A stretch of 64,000 nucleotides of DNA, taken from contig CAVIHU010000001.1 of assembly GCA_963642705.1 (NCBI GenBank), forward strand, positions 62,001 to 126,000, given 5' to 3'. The stretch's first letter is position 1, and each line of letters begins with the position of its first letter. This DNA is from UBA11524 sp963642705 (GTDB lineage: Bacteria; Bacillota; Clostridia; Christensenellales; Aristaeellaceae). The position numbers and the translations under genes were made by a program. The notes under the pieces are model-generated. The model searched no databases, was not told the origin of the DNA, and saw only the letters and a list, made by a program, of their open reading frames with translations. Below, piece by piece: positions 7,027 through 16,038 of the stretch.

Positions 7027-8640
7027 GTGACAGCTTTTCTCAATTTTCTGAAGTGGATGATAGCTTTTGCGACAGCAATCGCGATGCTATGTGCACAGCG
7101 GAGTCTCATGCATGATTTCCAGCTGGAAAGCTATCAATTTCCTGGCTATTTTCGCACGCTGAAGCGGAATTGGAAGCGCAGCATCATGCCTGGACTCGTG
7201 CTCGGCTGCTATTTGGCAGCCCTCTATTGGCTGCACAGTCGCATCATTGTCGGATTTGCGGATAACCGGTATAAGATCCTGCTGGCGATTGCGAATCTTG
7301 TGCTTGCAATTGGCGGCGGTCTGGTCTGCCGAGCGATGTTCCGTCAGAAGAAGGCGAAAAAGGCATTCGTTCTTACAAAGCGTGTGAAGCGGACGTACGT
7401 TGTGATGGCGGTCGTCTACACGCTGTTATGTGCATTGGCGGCGCTGTCTTTACCCGTGTGGTGCTGCGGATTGATGCCATTGCTGCTGCCGCTGTGGGTG
7501 GCGCTGGGCGGTCTGCTGGCGTGGCCGATTGAGAAGCTTGTGAGTGAGCTGTATTTCCGCGATGCGCAGCGGAAGCTGAAGGCGCGTCCGGATATCATCA
7601 AAATCGGCATAACGGGCAGCTACGGCAAGACGAGCGTCAAGTTCATTCTGGGGACAATCCTGCAGGAAAAGTATCAGACGCTTGTTACGCCGAGCAGCTT
7701 CAATACACCGATGGGCGTGACGCGTGTCATCCGCGAAAAGCTGACACCTGCGACGCAGGTGTTCGTGGCGGAAATGGGTGCGCGTCATGTCGGCGATATC
7801 AGGGAAATGTGCCGTCTGGTACATCCAACCTACGGTGTACTGACGAGCGTCGGACCGCAGCATCTGGACACGTTCCGCACGTTGGAGAGAATCAAAAATA
7901 CGAAATATGAGCTGATTGAGGCACTGCCGAAGGATGGATGTGCGTTCTTCCCGGATGATGGGACCATATGCCGTGAGCTCTTCAGTCGCACGACTGTCGA
8001 AAAGCATTTGTGCTCGCTGACGAAATCGCAGGATGCCGAGGTGTGGGCAAGTGATATCACCGTGTCCGCAACGGGCAGCAGGTTCATCCTCCATGCGGGT
8101 CAGGAGCGGATTGCCTGTGAAACGCGCTTGCTGGGGGAGCATAATATCCAGAACATCCTGCTTGCGGCGATGGTTGCGCTTCGCTTGAACTTGACGCTTC
8201 ACCAGATTGCAAACGGCATCAGCAAGCTGCAGCCCATTGAGCATCGCTTACAGTTGATTCCGTCGATTGGCTTGACTATCATCGATGACGCTTTCAATTC
8301 CAATCCGCGAGGCGCAGAGGCTGCATTGAAGGTGCTGGGCGCGTTCGATGCGCGGCGTATCATCATTACGCCGGGCATGGTTGAGCTTGGCGCGGAGGAG
8401 GAGCAATTCAACCGCGACTTCGGTCGCAAGATGGCTTCTAATGTGGATATCGCGATTCTCGTTGGAAAAAAGCATACGCAGCCGATTGCGGAAGGACTGC
8501 TGGAGGCAGGATTCGGACAGGAAAATTTGCATGTGGTAGCAAGCCTCGACGAGGCGGCATCACTTCTGCGTCAAATTGCCAAGCCTGGCGATGTCGCGAT
8601 GTTTGAGAACGATTTGCCGGACCATTATTCCGAAGCTTAA
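7027..8640 (+). CDS. murF: MurF-like Mur ligase with an N-terminal membrane domain
   Basis: The 537-residue protein has GTG as start, preceded by AGGGG. Residues 1-170 contain about four or five hydrophobic helices (around 8-23, 53-70, 83-105, 123-142 and 146-168). A Mur ligase follows: P-loop GITGSYGKTS at about 194-203, then the central-domain motif EMGARHVGDI and the late motif DDAFNSNPRGAEAAL. The enzyme type adds D-Ala-D-Ala to UDP-MurNAc-tripeptide using ATP, and the ddl gene supplying that dipeptide is next. Standard MurF is about 450 residues and soluble, so the membrane domain is unusual. It could be a membrane-tethered MurF or a paralogue acting on another substrate. Confidence 0.8.
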   Translation: MTAFLNFLKWMIAFATAIAMLCAQRSLMHDFQLESYQFPGYFRTLKRNWKRSIMPGLVLGCYLAALYWLHSRIIVGFADNRYKILLAIANLVLAIGGGLVCRAMFRQKKAKKAFVLTKRVKRTYVVMAVVYTLLCALAALSLPVWCCGLMPLLLPLWVALGGLLAWPIEKLVSELYFRDAQRKLKARPDIIKIGITGSYGKTSVKFILGTILQEKYQTLVTPSSFNTPMGVTRVIREKLTPATQVFVAEMGARHVGDIREMCRLVHPTYGVLTSVGPQHLDTFRTLERIKNTKYELIEALPKDGCAFFPDDGTICRELFSRTTVEKHLCSLTKSQDAEVWASDITVSATGSRFILHAGQERIACETRLLGEHNIQNILLAAMVALRLNLTLHQIANGISKLQPIEHRLQLIPSIGLTIIDDAFNSNPRGAEAALKVLGAFDARRIIITPGMVELGAEEEQFNRDFGRKMASNVDIAILVGKKHTQPIAEGLLEAGFGQENLHVVASLDEAASLLRQIAKPGDVAMFENDLPDHYSEA

Positions 8641-8658
8641 TGAAGGAGATAGAGCTTT

Positions 8659-9897
8659 ATGTCAAAGATCCAACTTGGTGTGATTTTCGGATCGCGCAGT
8701 TGCGAACGTGAAGTTTCGATTATCAGCGCAGTGCAGCTAATGAACCATGTCAACAGCGAAAAGTATGATGTTATTCCTGTATACATCACGGAGAATGGCG
8801 TCTGGTATACCGGTGCATCGCTGCGTAAAATCGAGACGTACACACATTTCGACCCGAATAAGAACGGCGTTGAAGCTGTCTCACTGGATATCACATCCGG
8901 CTCCGGCGCATTGCTGACGACGCGTCCGGGCAAGGGACTGTTCAGTCATCCGGAGCAGGTGATTGTCGCACGCCTTGAGGTCTGTGTGATTGTCATGCAT
9001 GGTCTGAACGGCGAGGATGGCACGCTGCAGGGTATGCTGGAGCTGGCGAATTTGCCGTATACGTCTACGGGCGTGGCTGGAAGTGCCATTGGCATGGATA
9101 AAATCATGATGAAGCAATTCTTCCGCGGCGCAGGGACGCTGCCGTGTCTGCCGGATTGCTGGTTTACGCGTGCGCAGTATCAGAAGGACAAGGATATTGT
9201 CCTCGACCGCGTTGAAAAGGAACTGGGCTTCCCGGTATTTGTCAAGCCGGCAAACCTCGGCTCATCGATTGGTGTCAGCCGAGCGGATGATCGTGTGGAG
9301 CTGGCACAGGGGCTTGATTTAGCGTTCGAATATGACCGACGCGTGCTGGTGGAGAAAGGGCTTGACCGTCCGATTGAGCTGAACTGCTCCGTCCTGGGCT
9401 ATGACGGCGAGGTCGAGGCAAGCCCGATTGAAATGCCGCTGTCCGGCGAGCAGTTCCTTGATTTCAAGGAGAAGTACCTTGCCAACGGCGGTTCGAAGGG
9501 CATGGCAAGCCTTCACCGCGTGCTGCCCGCACCGATTGAGGATTCTCTGCGCGACAAGATCCAGGTGATGTCCTGCGAAATCTTCCGCATGCTGGATTGC
9601 AAGGGTGTTGTCCGTATTGACTACATGTTCGACCGTTCGACGGAGCAGGTGTATATCACAGAAATTAACACGATTCCCGGCTCATTGGCGTTCTATCTCT
9701 GGGAGGCGAAGGGCGTCAAGTATTCACAACTGATTGACCGCATGGTGGATTGTGCACGTAAGGCGCATGCGGATCGCAATATGCGCAACTATGCATATAC
9801 ATCCAATATCCTATCTAACGTATCGCTTGGTGGCGGTACGAAGGGAGTAAAGGGCGCAAAAGGGGCGAAGCTGATCAGTGCGGCAAAAAAGATGTAA
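8659..9897 (+). CDS. ddl: D-alanine-D-alanine ligase
   Basis: The 412-residue ATP-grasp enzyme makes the D-Ala-D-Ala dipeptide for cell-wall precursors. It starts with the Ddl signature GVIFGSRSCEREVSI. It also shows the ATP-grasp core (FPVFVKPANLGSSIGVSRA) and the metal-binding end motif ITEINTIPGSLAFYLWE. It is longer than typical Ddl (about 300-370 residues). The extra length includes a Gly/Lys-rich tail (GGGTKGVKGAKGAK). GAAGGAGAT precedes the ATG, 18 bases after the MurF-like gene, and the two enzymes act in consecutive steps. Confidence 0.93.
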   Translation: MSKIQLGVIFGSRSCEREVSIISAVQLMNHVNSEKYDVIPVYITENGVWYTGASLRKIETYTHFDPNKNGVEAVSLDITSGSGALLTTRPGKGLFSHPEQVIVARLEVCVIVMHGLNGEDGTLQGMLELANLPYTSTGVAGSAIGMDKIMMKQFFRGAGTLPCLPDCWFTRAQYQKDKDIVLDRVEKELGFPVFVKPANLGSSIGVSRADDRVELAQGLDLAFEYDRRVLVEKGLDRPIELNCSVLGYDGEVEASPIEMPLSGEQFLDFKEKYLANGGSKGMASLHRVLPAPIEDSLRDKIQVMSCEIFRMLDCKGVVRIDYMFDRSTEQVYITEINTIPGSLAFYLWEAKGVKYSQLIDRMVDCARKAHADRNMRNYAYTSNILSNVSLGGGTKGVKGAKGAKLISAAKKM

Positions 9898-9944
9898 GCT
9901 GTAACGCAAAAAGGCACGGTGACAGGCAGAAAGGAGTGGAATGC

Positions 9945-11849
9945 GTGCGTCTGGAGGACATCAAATCTCCACAGGATATCAAGCAACTGTCCTATGATGA
10001 AATGAGCAATCTGGCAGCGCAGATTCGCACGACGCTTGTCACAACGGTAGCGCAGCGCGGCGGTCATCTGGCAAGCAATCTGGGCGTGGTGGAGCTGACA
10101 ATGGCAATCCACCGCGTTTTTGACATGCCGGCGGATCAGATTGTCTTCGATGTCGGGCATCAGAGTTATGTCCACAAGCTGCTGACTGGGCGCTACCGCA
10201 TGTTCCATACGCTGCGAACTTTCGGTGGCATGTCGGGGTTCCCGAAACGGACGGAGAGCGAATACGATGTTTTCGAAACGGGACACGCGTCCACGGCAAT
10301 TTCCGCGGCACTTGGCCTGGCACGGGCGCGCGATTTGCAGGGTAAGCACCATCATGTGCTGGCACTTGTCGGCGATGGCGCACTGACTGGCGGCATGTGC
10401 TACGAGGCGCTGAACGATGCCGGCGACAGCCATACGCGGCTGATCGTGATTCTCAACGACAACGAGATGTCGATTGCGCCGAATGTCGGGGCGCTTTCGC
10501 GTCATCTGACGGATTTGCGTGTATCAAGCGGCTGGGCAAGCACGAAAAACGTGGTTCGCAAGGGTCTTTCACGTTTGCCGGTGATTGGCAAACCGATTCA
10601 CCGTTTCCTTTCATGGGTCAAGAACAGCATCAAATCTGTCCTGATGCACGAGAATCAGGAGGGTTTCTTCAATAGCTTGGGTTTCCATTATTTCGGTCCG
10701 ATTGACGGGCATGATTTGAAATCGCTTGAGCATACGCTCAGCGAGGTCAAGAAGCTCGATGAGCCGGTTGTGATTCATGTGCTGACGCGCAAGGGTTACG
10801 GCTACAGCGCGGCGGAAAGCAAGCCGGAGCATTTCCATGGGACGCCGCCGTTCTATGTGGAAACAGGTGCGGCACGCGAGAAGAAGAAGCTGTTGTCTTA
10901 CGGGCAGGTCATGGCGGAAACGCTGGCGGATATGGCGCATGAGGACGACAAAATTGTCGCAATTACCGCAGCGATGCCGTCCGGTACAGGGCTTTCGTAT
11001 TTTGCGGAGCACTTTCCGCACAGGATGATGGATGTCGGCATTGCGGAGGAGCATGCCGCGACAATGGCGGCAGGTCTTGCAGCGGGCGGAATGAAGCCGT
11101 ATTTCGCCGTATACGCATCGTTCTTTCAGAGAGCGTTTGACCAGACGATTCATGATGTCTGCATGCCAAAATTGAACGTGACATTCCTGATTGACCGTGC
11201 CGGGCTTGTTGGTGAAGATGGTGCAACGCATCACGGCATGTGGGACCTTTCATCGCTTCTGCCGATTCCGAACATGACGGTGCTGGCACCGCGCGATTTA
11301 ACAGAGCTGCGTGCGATGATGCGATGGACGCAGCATTATCGTGGTCCGTGTGCCATTCGCTACGGCAGAACACCGGTGGACATGTCCACCGAACATCCAA
11401 TGAGGTCGGATATCTCTCTTGGCGAATGGGAGCAGCTTGAAGAAGGTGAGGATGCGGCGCTGCTGGCAGTCGGTTCCATGGTGCCCGAAGCGGTTGAAAC
11501 GCGGCGTGTGCTCGAAAAATACGGCATATATGCAGCAGTCATTAACTGCCGGTTTGTCAAGCCAATGGATGCAGATATGCTACGGTCACTCTCGGATAGA
11601 TGCCCGATTGTAACGATGGAGGAAGGTGCGCTGATCGGCGGCTTCGGGAGCGTCGTCTGTTCCTTCCTGACTGGAGAAGGCAGAGCGGCGCCACTGGTGA
11701 CTTTTGGCATTCCGGACACGTTCATTCAGCACGGGCGGCGTGAGCAGCTGCTGAAGTATCTTGGATTAACGCCGGAACTGATGGCGAAGCGTATTGAAGG
11801 CGCGCTGAAGTGCAAACAACAAGAATCGGAGAAGAAATATGAGCGATAA
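9945..11849 (+). CDS. dxs: 1-deoxy-D-xylulose-5-phosphate synthase
   Basis: The 634-residue thiamine-diphosphate enzyme condenses pyruvate and glyceraldehyde-3-phosphate in the first step of the MEP isoprenoid pathway. Visible motifs include GGHLASNLGVVELT, the DVGHQSYVHKLLTGR segment, the ThDP/Mg motif GDGALTGGMCYEALN, and the transketolase-type region DRAGLVGEDGATHHG in the second half. A GTG at 9945 is preferred because AAAGGAG lies eight bases before it; another GTG nine bases upstream overlaps the ribosome site. The last 11 bases overlap tlyA. This is the usual Firmicutes dxs-tlyA-nadK-argR-recN order, but without xseAB/ispA in front. Confidence 0.95.
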   Translation: MRLEDIKSPQDIKQLSYDEMSNLAAQIRTTLVTTVAQRGGHLASNLGVVELTMAIHRVFDMPADQIVFDVGHQSYVHKLLTGRYRMFHTLRTFGGMSGFPKRTESEYDVFETGHASTAISAALGLARARDLQGKHHHVLALVGDGALTGGMCYEALNDAGDSHTRLIVILNDNEMSIAPNVGALSRHLTDLRVSSGWASTKNVVRKGLSRLPVIGKPIHRFLSWVKNSIKSVLMHENQEGFFNSLGFHYFGPIDGHDLKSLEHTLSEVKKLDEPVVIHVLTRKGYGYSAAESKPEHFHGTPPFYVETGAAREKKKLLSYGQVMAETLADMAHEDDKIVAITAAMPSGTGLSYFAEHFPHRMMDVGIAEEHAATMAAGLAAGGMKPYFAVYASFFQRAFDQTIHDVCMPKLNVTFLIDRAGLVGEDGATHHGMWDLSSLLPIPNMTVLAPRDLTELRAMMRWTQHYRGPCAIRYGRTPVDMSTEHPMRSDISLGEWEQLEEGEDAALLAVGSMVPEAVETRRVLEKYGIYAAVINCRFVKPMDADMLRSLSDRCPIVTMEEGALIGGFGSVVCSFLTGEGRAAPLVTFGIPDTFIQHGRREQLLKYLGLTPELMAKRIEGALKCKQQESEKKYER

Positions 11850-12657
11850 GCAGCGTGTCGATGTGGCGCTGACGGAGCGCGGATTCTGTGAAAGCCGTGC
11901 AAAGGCACAGGTGCATATTTTGGCAGGCGAGGTCTATGTCGGGACACGCAGAATTGATAAGCCGTCCGAACTGATTAAGCCGGAGGAAGAGCTGGAAATC
12001 CGCGAAAAGACAGCGCAGTACGCCAGCCGCGGCGGTTTCAAGCTGGAGAAGGCGATTAAATCCTTCGGTGCGGACTTGACGGGGAAGGTTTGCATGGATA
12101 TCGGTGCTGCAACAGGCGGATTCACGGATGTATGCCTGCAGAACGGCGCGGCGCATGTCTATGCAGTCGACGTGGGCTACGGGCAATTCGCATGGCGGCT
12201 GCGTAATGATCCGCGCGTGACGCTGTATGAGCGGACGAATGCCCGCGCACTGACACCGGATATGGTACCGCTTCACCCGACGGTGACAGTTATGGACGTG
12301 AGCTTCATCAGCATCCGGCTGATTTTACCCGTTGCGGCTCAACTGATGGGGGAGTCGGGCGTATTTTATACCCTGATTAAACCGCAGTTTGAGGCGGGTC
12401 GCGAGCGCGTCGGAAAAAAAGGTGTCGTGCGCGACCCTGCCGTACATGAGGATGTGCTCAGCGAGATTGTCGCGTTTGTGTCCACTATCGGCTGGCAGGT
12501 GCGAAAGCTGGACTATTCACCGATCAAGGGACCTGAAGGAAATATCGAGTTTTTAGGGGAAATTACGGTGCAGTCGCCGGAAAGCAAGCAAATCACTCGT
12601 GAAGAAATTCATGAGCTTGTCCAACGCGCACATCGGGAACTGAAGGGGAAGGGCTGA
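11839..12657 (+). CDS. tlyA: TlyA-family rRNA 2'-O-methyltransferase
   Basis: The 272-residue protein joins an N-terminal S4 RNA-binding domain (RVDVALTERGFCESRAKAQ, residues about 6-60) to a FtsJ/RrmJ-like methyltransferase. The SAM-binding loop is DIGAATGGFTD, followed by VYAVDVGYGQ and the strand VTVMDVSFISIR. Relatives 2'-O-methylate cytidines of 16S and 23S rRNA. The linker RGGFKLEKAI is typical of the family, which older annotation calls haemolysin A. It overlaps the end of dxs, so translation is probably coupled. Confidence 0.92.
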   Translation: MSDKQRVDVALTERGFCESRAKAQVHILAGEVYVGTRRIDKPSELIKPEEELEIREKTAQYASRGGFKLEKAIKSFGADLTGKVCMDIGAATGGFTDVCLQNGAAHVYAVDVGYGQFAWRLRNDPRVTLYERTNARALTPDMVPLHPTVTVMDVSFISIRLILPVAAQLMGESGVFYTLIKPQFEAGRERVGKKGVVRDPAVHEDVLSEIVAFVSTIGWQVRKLDYSPIKGPEGNIEFLGEITVQSPESKQITREEIHELVQRAHRELKGKG

Positions 12658-12690
12658 CAATTCCGGTTGCCCTTCCCTCTGCTTATTTTT
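12646..12690 (+). terminator. Possible weak terminator after tlyA
   Basis: GGGAAGGGC (12646-12654, inside the tlyA end) pairs with GCCCTTCCC (12669-12677). A T-rich tail with a five-T run ends at 12690. The spacing between stem and T-run is loose, so some read-through is likely. Confidence 0.45.
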
Positions 12691-12700
12691 GTGTATATGC

Positions 12701-12729
12701 TTGAATGAATATTCATCCTGTGATATAAT
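12701..12729 (+). promoter_or_regulatory. SigA-type promoter for nadK-argR-recN
   Basis: TTGAAT (12701-12706) and TATAAT (12724-12729) are spaced by 17 bp, 62 bases before the nadK start. The spacer includes the palindrome GAATGAATATTCATC. Confidence 0.75.
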
Positions 12730-12791
12730 ATTCTCAGACCACGCGGCTGGATCGTTTTGCAGCCCATGGACAAAACGAGGAGGGACACAGC

Positions 12792-13631
12792 GTGCAAGTT
12801 GCCATAATGATTCATGGGCAGCGTCAGGATGCGGCGGATGCTGCCAAGAATGCTGCTGTGAAGCTGCGTTCTCACGGCATAGAGGTTCTTGTTGAGGAGG
12901 ATATGCTTCCTTTCTTCAAAAGGGGAACGGTGTTGCCGATTACTTCGCAGGATGCGCATGCGGATGTCATCCTATCGCTCGGCGGTGACGGGACGCTGCT
13001 GCACGGCGCTCAATACGCGCTTGCATGGAATGCGGCGCTGATCGGTGTGAACTTCGGTCATGTCGGCTTCTTGGCGGAATGCGAGGTTGATGCGCTGCCG
13101 AGTCTGCTGGATAAAATTGTTTCCGGCGAATACGAAACGCTGAACCGCACGGTGCTGTCGGTGAAAGCAAAAGGAAAACAATGGTATGCTGTCAACGATG
13201 TCAGCATGACGCGCGGCGGTTATGCACATCTGATTACTGTGACAGCGGTTGTCGATGGCGAGCAGGCAGGACGCTATGTCGGCGACGGTGTGGTGCTTGC
13301 GACGCCGACCGGCTCAACGGGCTATTCGCTCTCCGCCGGCGGACCGATTGTCTCGCCGAATGTTAATTGCATGGTGCTGACACCTGTCTGTGCCCACAGC
13401 CTCCAGCACCGCCCGATTGTTGTGCCTGGCGGAGCGAAGGTTCAACTGTATCTGTCTGCACAGGGAGCGCAATGTGCCTGCCTGCAGGTTGATGGGCAGT
13501 CGCATGAGGAACTTTGCAACGGCGACATGATTGAAATCAGCCAGTCAGAAAAAATGCTCCGGTTGATTCATACGGGAAAGAAGTCATTCTTCGGTCTTGT
13601 TCACGAAAAGCTCAGCGAATGGACACGATAA
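12792..13631 (+). CDS. nadK: NAD kinase
   Basis: The 279-residue enzyme phosphorylates NAD to NADP in the cytoplasm. The family motifs are all present: the diacylglycerol-kinase-like loop SLGGDGTLLHGA, GVNFGHVGFLAE, VNDVSMTRGG and the NAD-binding LATPTGSTGYSLSAGGPI. The start is GTG at 12792, seven bases after GGAGGG. It has its own promoter and is followed by argR and recN at short spacing, as in many Clostridia. Confidence 0.94.
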   Translation: MQVAIMIHGQRQDAADAAKNAAVKLRSHGIEVLVEEDMLPFFKRGTVLPITSQDAHADVILSLGGDGTLLHGAQYALAWNAALIGVNFGHVGFLAECEVDALPSLLDKIVSGEYETLNRTVLSVKAKGKQWYAVNDVSMTRGGYAHLITVTAVVDGEQAGRYVGDGVVLATPTGSTGYSLSAGGPIVSPNVNCMVLTPVCAHSLQHRPIVVPGGAKVQLYLSAQGAQCACLQVDGQSHEELCNGDMIEISQSEKMLRLIHTGKKSFFGLVHEKLSEWTR

Positions 13632-13652
13632 GCAGAAAAGGCGGGGGATACG

Positions 13653-14102
13653 ATGAAAACAGTCAGACAGGTAGCGATTCTCGAAATTATTGAGAATCAG
13701 GAAATCGAAACGCAGGAAGAGCTGGCAGATGCACTCAATGCACGCGGAATCCGCGTGACGCAGGCAACTGTTTCCCGTGATATCAAGGAGCTGCGGCTGG
13801 TCAAGCTCCTGAGCAGCACGGGCAAGTACAAGTATGCGACCGGCGAGTCGGCAGAAAATAACATGTCTGACCGCTTCGTCCGAATGCTTGCCGAATCGCT
13901 TCTTTCCGCGACGTATGCAAACAATCTGATTGTCGTCAAGACGCTCAGCGGCTCAGCGAATGTTGCAGGAGAGGCACTTGACAGCTTCCGCTGGCCGGAG
14001 GTCCTCGGCACGCTGGCAGGCGATAACACGGTGCTGCTGATTATTCGCTCGAATGAGGAAGCGGCTGCCGTGACGAGTCGAATCCGCGAAATGATGAAGT
14101 AA
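13653..14102 (+). CDS. argR: Arginine repressor
   Basis: The 149-residue regulator has the N-terminal winged helix of ArgR (EELADALNARGIRVTQAT, then SRDIKELRLVKL) and the C-terminal hexamerisation and arginine-binding domain (PEVLGTLAGDNTVLLIIRS). It would repress arginine biosynthesis or activate catabolism in response to arginine. No arg genes lie in the window. The location between nadK and recN is the standard Firmicutes arrangement and does not by itself indicate target genes. Confidence 0.93.
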   Translation: MKTVRQVAILEIIENQEIETQEELADALNARGIRVTQATVSRDIKELRLVKLLSSTGKYKYATGESAENNMSDRFVRMLAESLLSATYANNLIVVKTLSGSANVAGEALDSFRWPEVLGTLAGDNTVLLIIRSNEEAAAVTSRIREMMK

Positions 14103-14130
14103 TGCGCGACAAAGTAAAGGAGCTTCTGTC

Positions 14131-15855
14131 ATGATTCTGTCCCTGCAAATGTGCAACATCGCCCTGATTGAGAAACTGACGCTTCAATTCGGCGAAGGCA
14201 TGCATGTGATGACCGGCGAAACTGGTGCGGGTAAATCCATCGTTGTCGATGCGGTGAACCTCGTACTTGGCGGTCGTGCAACGCGGGAAATCATCCGCAC
14301 GGGTGAAGACAAGGCGTGGGTTGAGGCTATTTTCGATGCATCCGGCAGCGACAGCGTTCGGCAGTGGTGTGAAGCTGAAAATCTGGAGGATTTTGACGGA
14401 ACTGTCACGCTGTACAGAGAAATCACGCGCTCCGGGCGCAACCTGTGCCGGGTGTGCGGAATTGTGATGCCGTTGTCCGCACTCAAGGAGATTGCAGCGC
14501 TGATGATGGATGTGCATGGTCAGCATGAGGCACAGTTCCTGATGAATTCGCAGTTCCATCTGCTTTTTCTGGATGCGGCAGGAGATGAAGATTATCAGAA
14601 ACTGCTTGGACAGGTGGATGCGGCATATCAGGCGTTCATCGAGAACCATCGGCAGTACGCGCGGCTTGTGAAGGCGAATGAGAAAAAGCAGCACCACATG
14701 GAAACGCTCAGAAAGTCGTTGGAGGAGCTGACGAAGGCACGTCTTCGTGTGGGTGAGGAGGAGACGCTCACGTCGGAGAAGGAGCGCTTCCGCAATTCCG
14801 AGAAAATCACGATGGCGGTGACACGGGCACAGCAGGCTGTTTCGGCGAATGAGGACAGCGAGGCAGTGCTTTCGCGCATCAAGGAGGCGGCAGACGCACT
14901 GCATTCGCTTGCAGCGTTCGGCGAGGAGTACGAAGCACTGGCGAAACGATGCGATTCGGCGTACTATGAGATTGAGGAAATCAGCTATGAGCTTGCAAAA
15001 ATGGCGGAGCAGGGTGATTTCGATCCGGTACGCGCGGAGAAAGTCGAAACACGACTTGATCTCATTCGGAGGATGGAACGCAAGTATGGAAGCAGCATCG
15101 CTGAAATCCTTGATGAACAGGCGAAAATGCAGGAAGAGTACGACCGCTATGTTTCACTCGACAGTGATGTTGCGGAAATGGCGGCGGAGCATAAGAAACT
15201 GCTGGCACAGTACCGCAAAATGGCTCGGCGGCTAACAGAGGCGCGTCATCAGCTGGCGGATACGTTCGAAAAGAACATGATGATGCAGCTGCAGGATCTT
15301 GGCATGAAGAACACAGTTTTCAAGGTGGATTTTGCAATCAGACCGGAAGGCAAGGTGTACATGCCGCAATCGGTCGGTGATGATGTGATCGAGTTCATGA
15401 TTTCGCCGAACCCCGGTGAACCGCTGAAGCCGCTGTCCAAGATTGCCTCGGGCGGTGAACTGTCGCGATTGATGCTTGCGATTAAAAGCCTCGAGGCGGA
15501 GAAAAGCGGCGTCGGTACAATGGTGTTTGACGAAATTGACACTGGCATCAGCGGACGCATTGCTCAGGTCGTCGCGGAGAAAATGGCGCTGATTGCACAG
15601 CATAGGCAGGTCATTTGTGTGACGCATCTGCCGCAGATTGCCGCGATGGCGGAGCATCAGTTTCTCGTGGAAAAGAAACTGGAGGGCGAACGTACCAATT
15701 CAAGCGTGCGATTGCTGACACCCGAGGAAAGAATCGGCGAAATTGCCCGAATGCTTGGCGGTGCGGATGGCAGTGAAAGCAGCGCAAGAAGCCATGCCGA
15801 ACACATGCTTCGCGTAGCAGATGAGCAACGAATCAGAAAAGTTAGCCAAAACTAA
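14131..15855 (+). CDS. recN: DNA repair ATPase RecN
   Basis: The 574-residue SMC-like protein acts in double-strand-break repair. The Walker A motif GETGAGKSIVVDA is at about residue 30. A long helical middle (residues about 150-350) forms the coiled-coil arms, and the C-terminal half holds the signature ASGGELSRLMLAIK and Walker B TMVFDEIDTGISG. The length matches the family. It ends the nadK-argR-recN unit. No LexA box is seen directly upstream of the gene itself. No clear T-run terminator is seen after it. Confidence 0.94.
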   Translation: MILSLQMCNIALIEKLTLQFGEGMHVMTGETGAGKSIVVDAVNLVLGGRATREIIRTGEDKAWVEAIFDASGSDSVRQWCEAENLEDFDGTVTLYREITRSGRNLCRVCGIVMPLSALKEIAALMMDVHGQHEAQFLMNSQFHLLFLDAAGDEDYQKLLGQVDAAYQAFIENHRQYARLVKANEKKQHHMETLRKSLEELTKARLRVGEEETLTSEKERFRNSEKITMAVTRAQQAVSANEDSEAVLSRIKEAADALHSLAAFGEEYEALAKRCDSAYYEIEEISYELAKMAEQGDFDPVRAEKVETRLDLIRRMERKYGSSIAEILDEQAKMQEEYDRYVSLDSDVAEMAAEHKKLLAQYRKMARRLTEARHQLADTFEKNMMMQLQDLGMKNTVFKVDFAIRPEGKVYMPQSVGDDVIEFMISPNPGEPLKPLSKIASGGELSRLMLAIKSLEAEKSGVGTMVFDEIDTGISGRIAQVVAEKMALIAQHRQVICVTHLPQIAAMAEHQFLVEKKLEGERTNSSVRLLTPEERIGEIARMLGGADGSESSARSHAEHMLRVADEQRIRKVSQN

Positions 15856-15924
15856 TAGATAAATTCGCGAAAATCACGCTGTTACTTTTGTACAAAATTT
15901 CACTGTACGAATCAGCATATATTA

Positions 15925-15933
15925 TGGTATAAT
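15925..15933 (+). promoter_or_regulatory. Extended -10 promoter element before rnfC
   Basis: TGGTATAAT (TG-n-TATAAT) ends at 15933. No good -35 hexamer lies 16-18 bp upstream, so this would be an extended -10 promoter. Two inverted repeats follow in the leader. Confidence 0.55.
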
Positions 15934-15935
15934 TA

Positions 15936-16010
15936 ACATTGTTCGATTATGTGCTGATCAGACAATGTTGCCTGAAGTATGCGCGCGCCTCTTTATATGA
16001 AGCGCGCGCA
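15936..16010 (+). promoter_or_regulatory. Structured leader of the rnf operon
   Basis: Two stem-loops lie in the 5' leader. AACATTGT pairs with ACAATGTT (about 15936-15970), and TGCGCGCGC (15980-15988) pairs with GCGCGCGCA (16002-16010) around a 13-base loop. No T-run follows the second, so it is not an obvious attenuator. It may affect mRNA stability. Confidence 0.45.
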
Positions 16011-16038
16011 TCAAGCGAGTTGGAAAGGGGTTTTTTCT

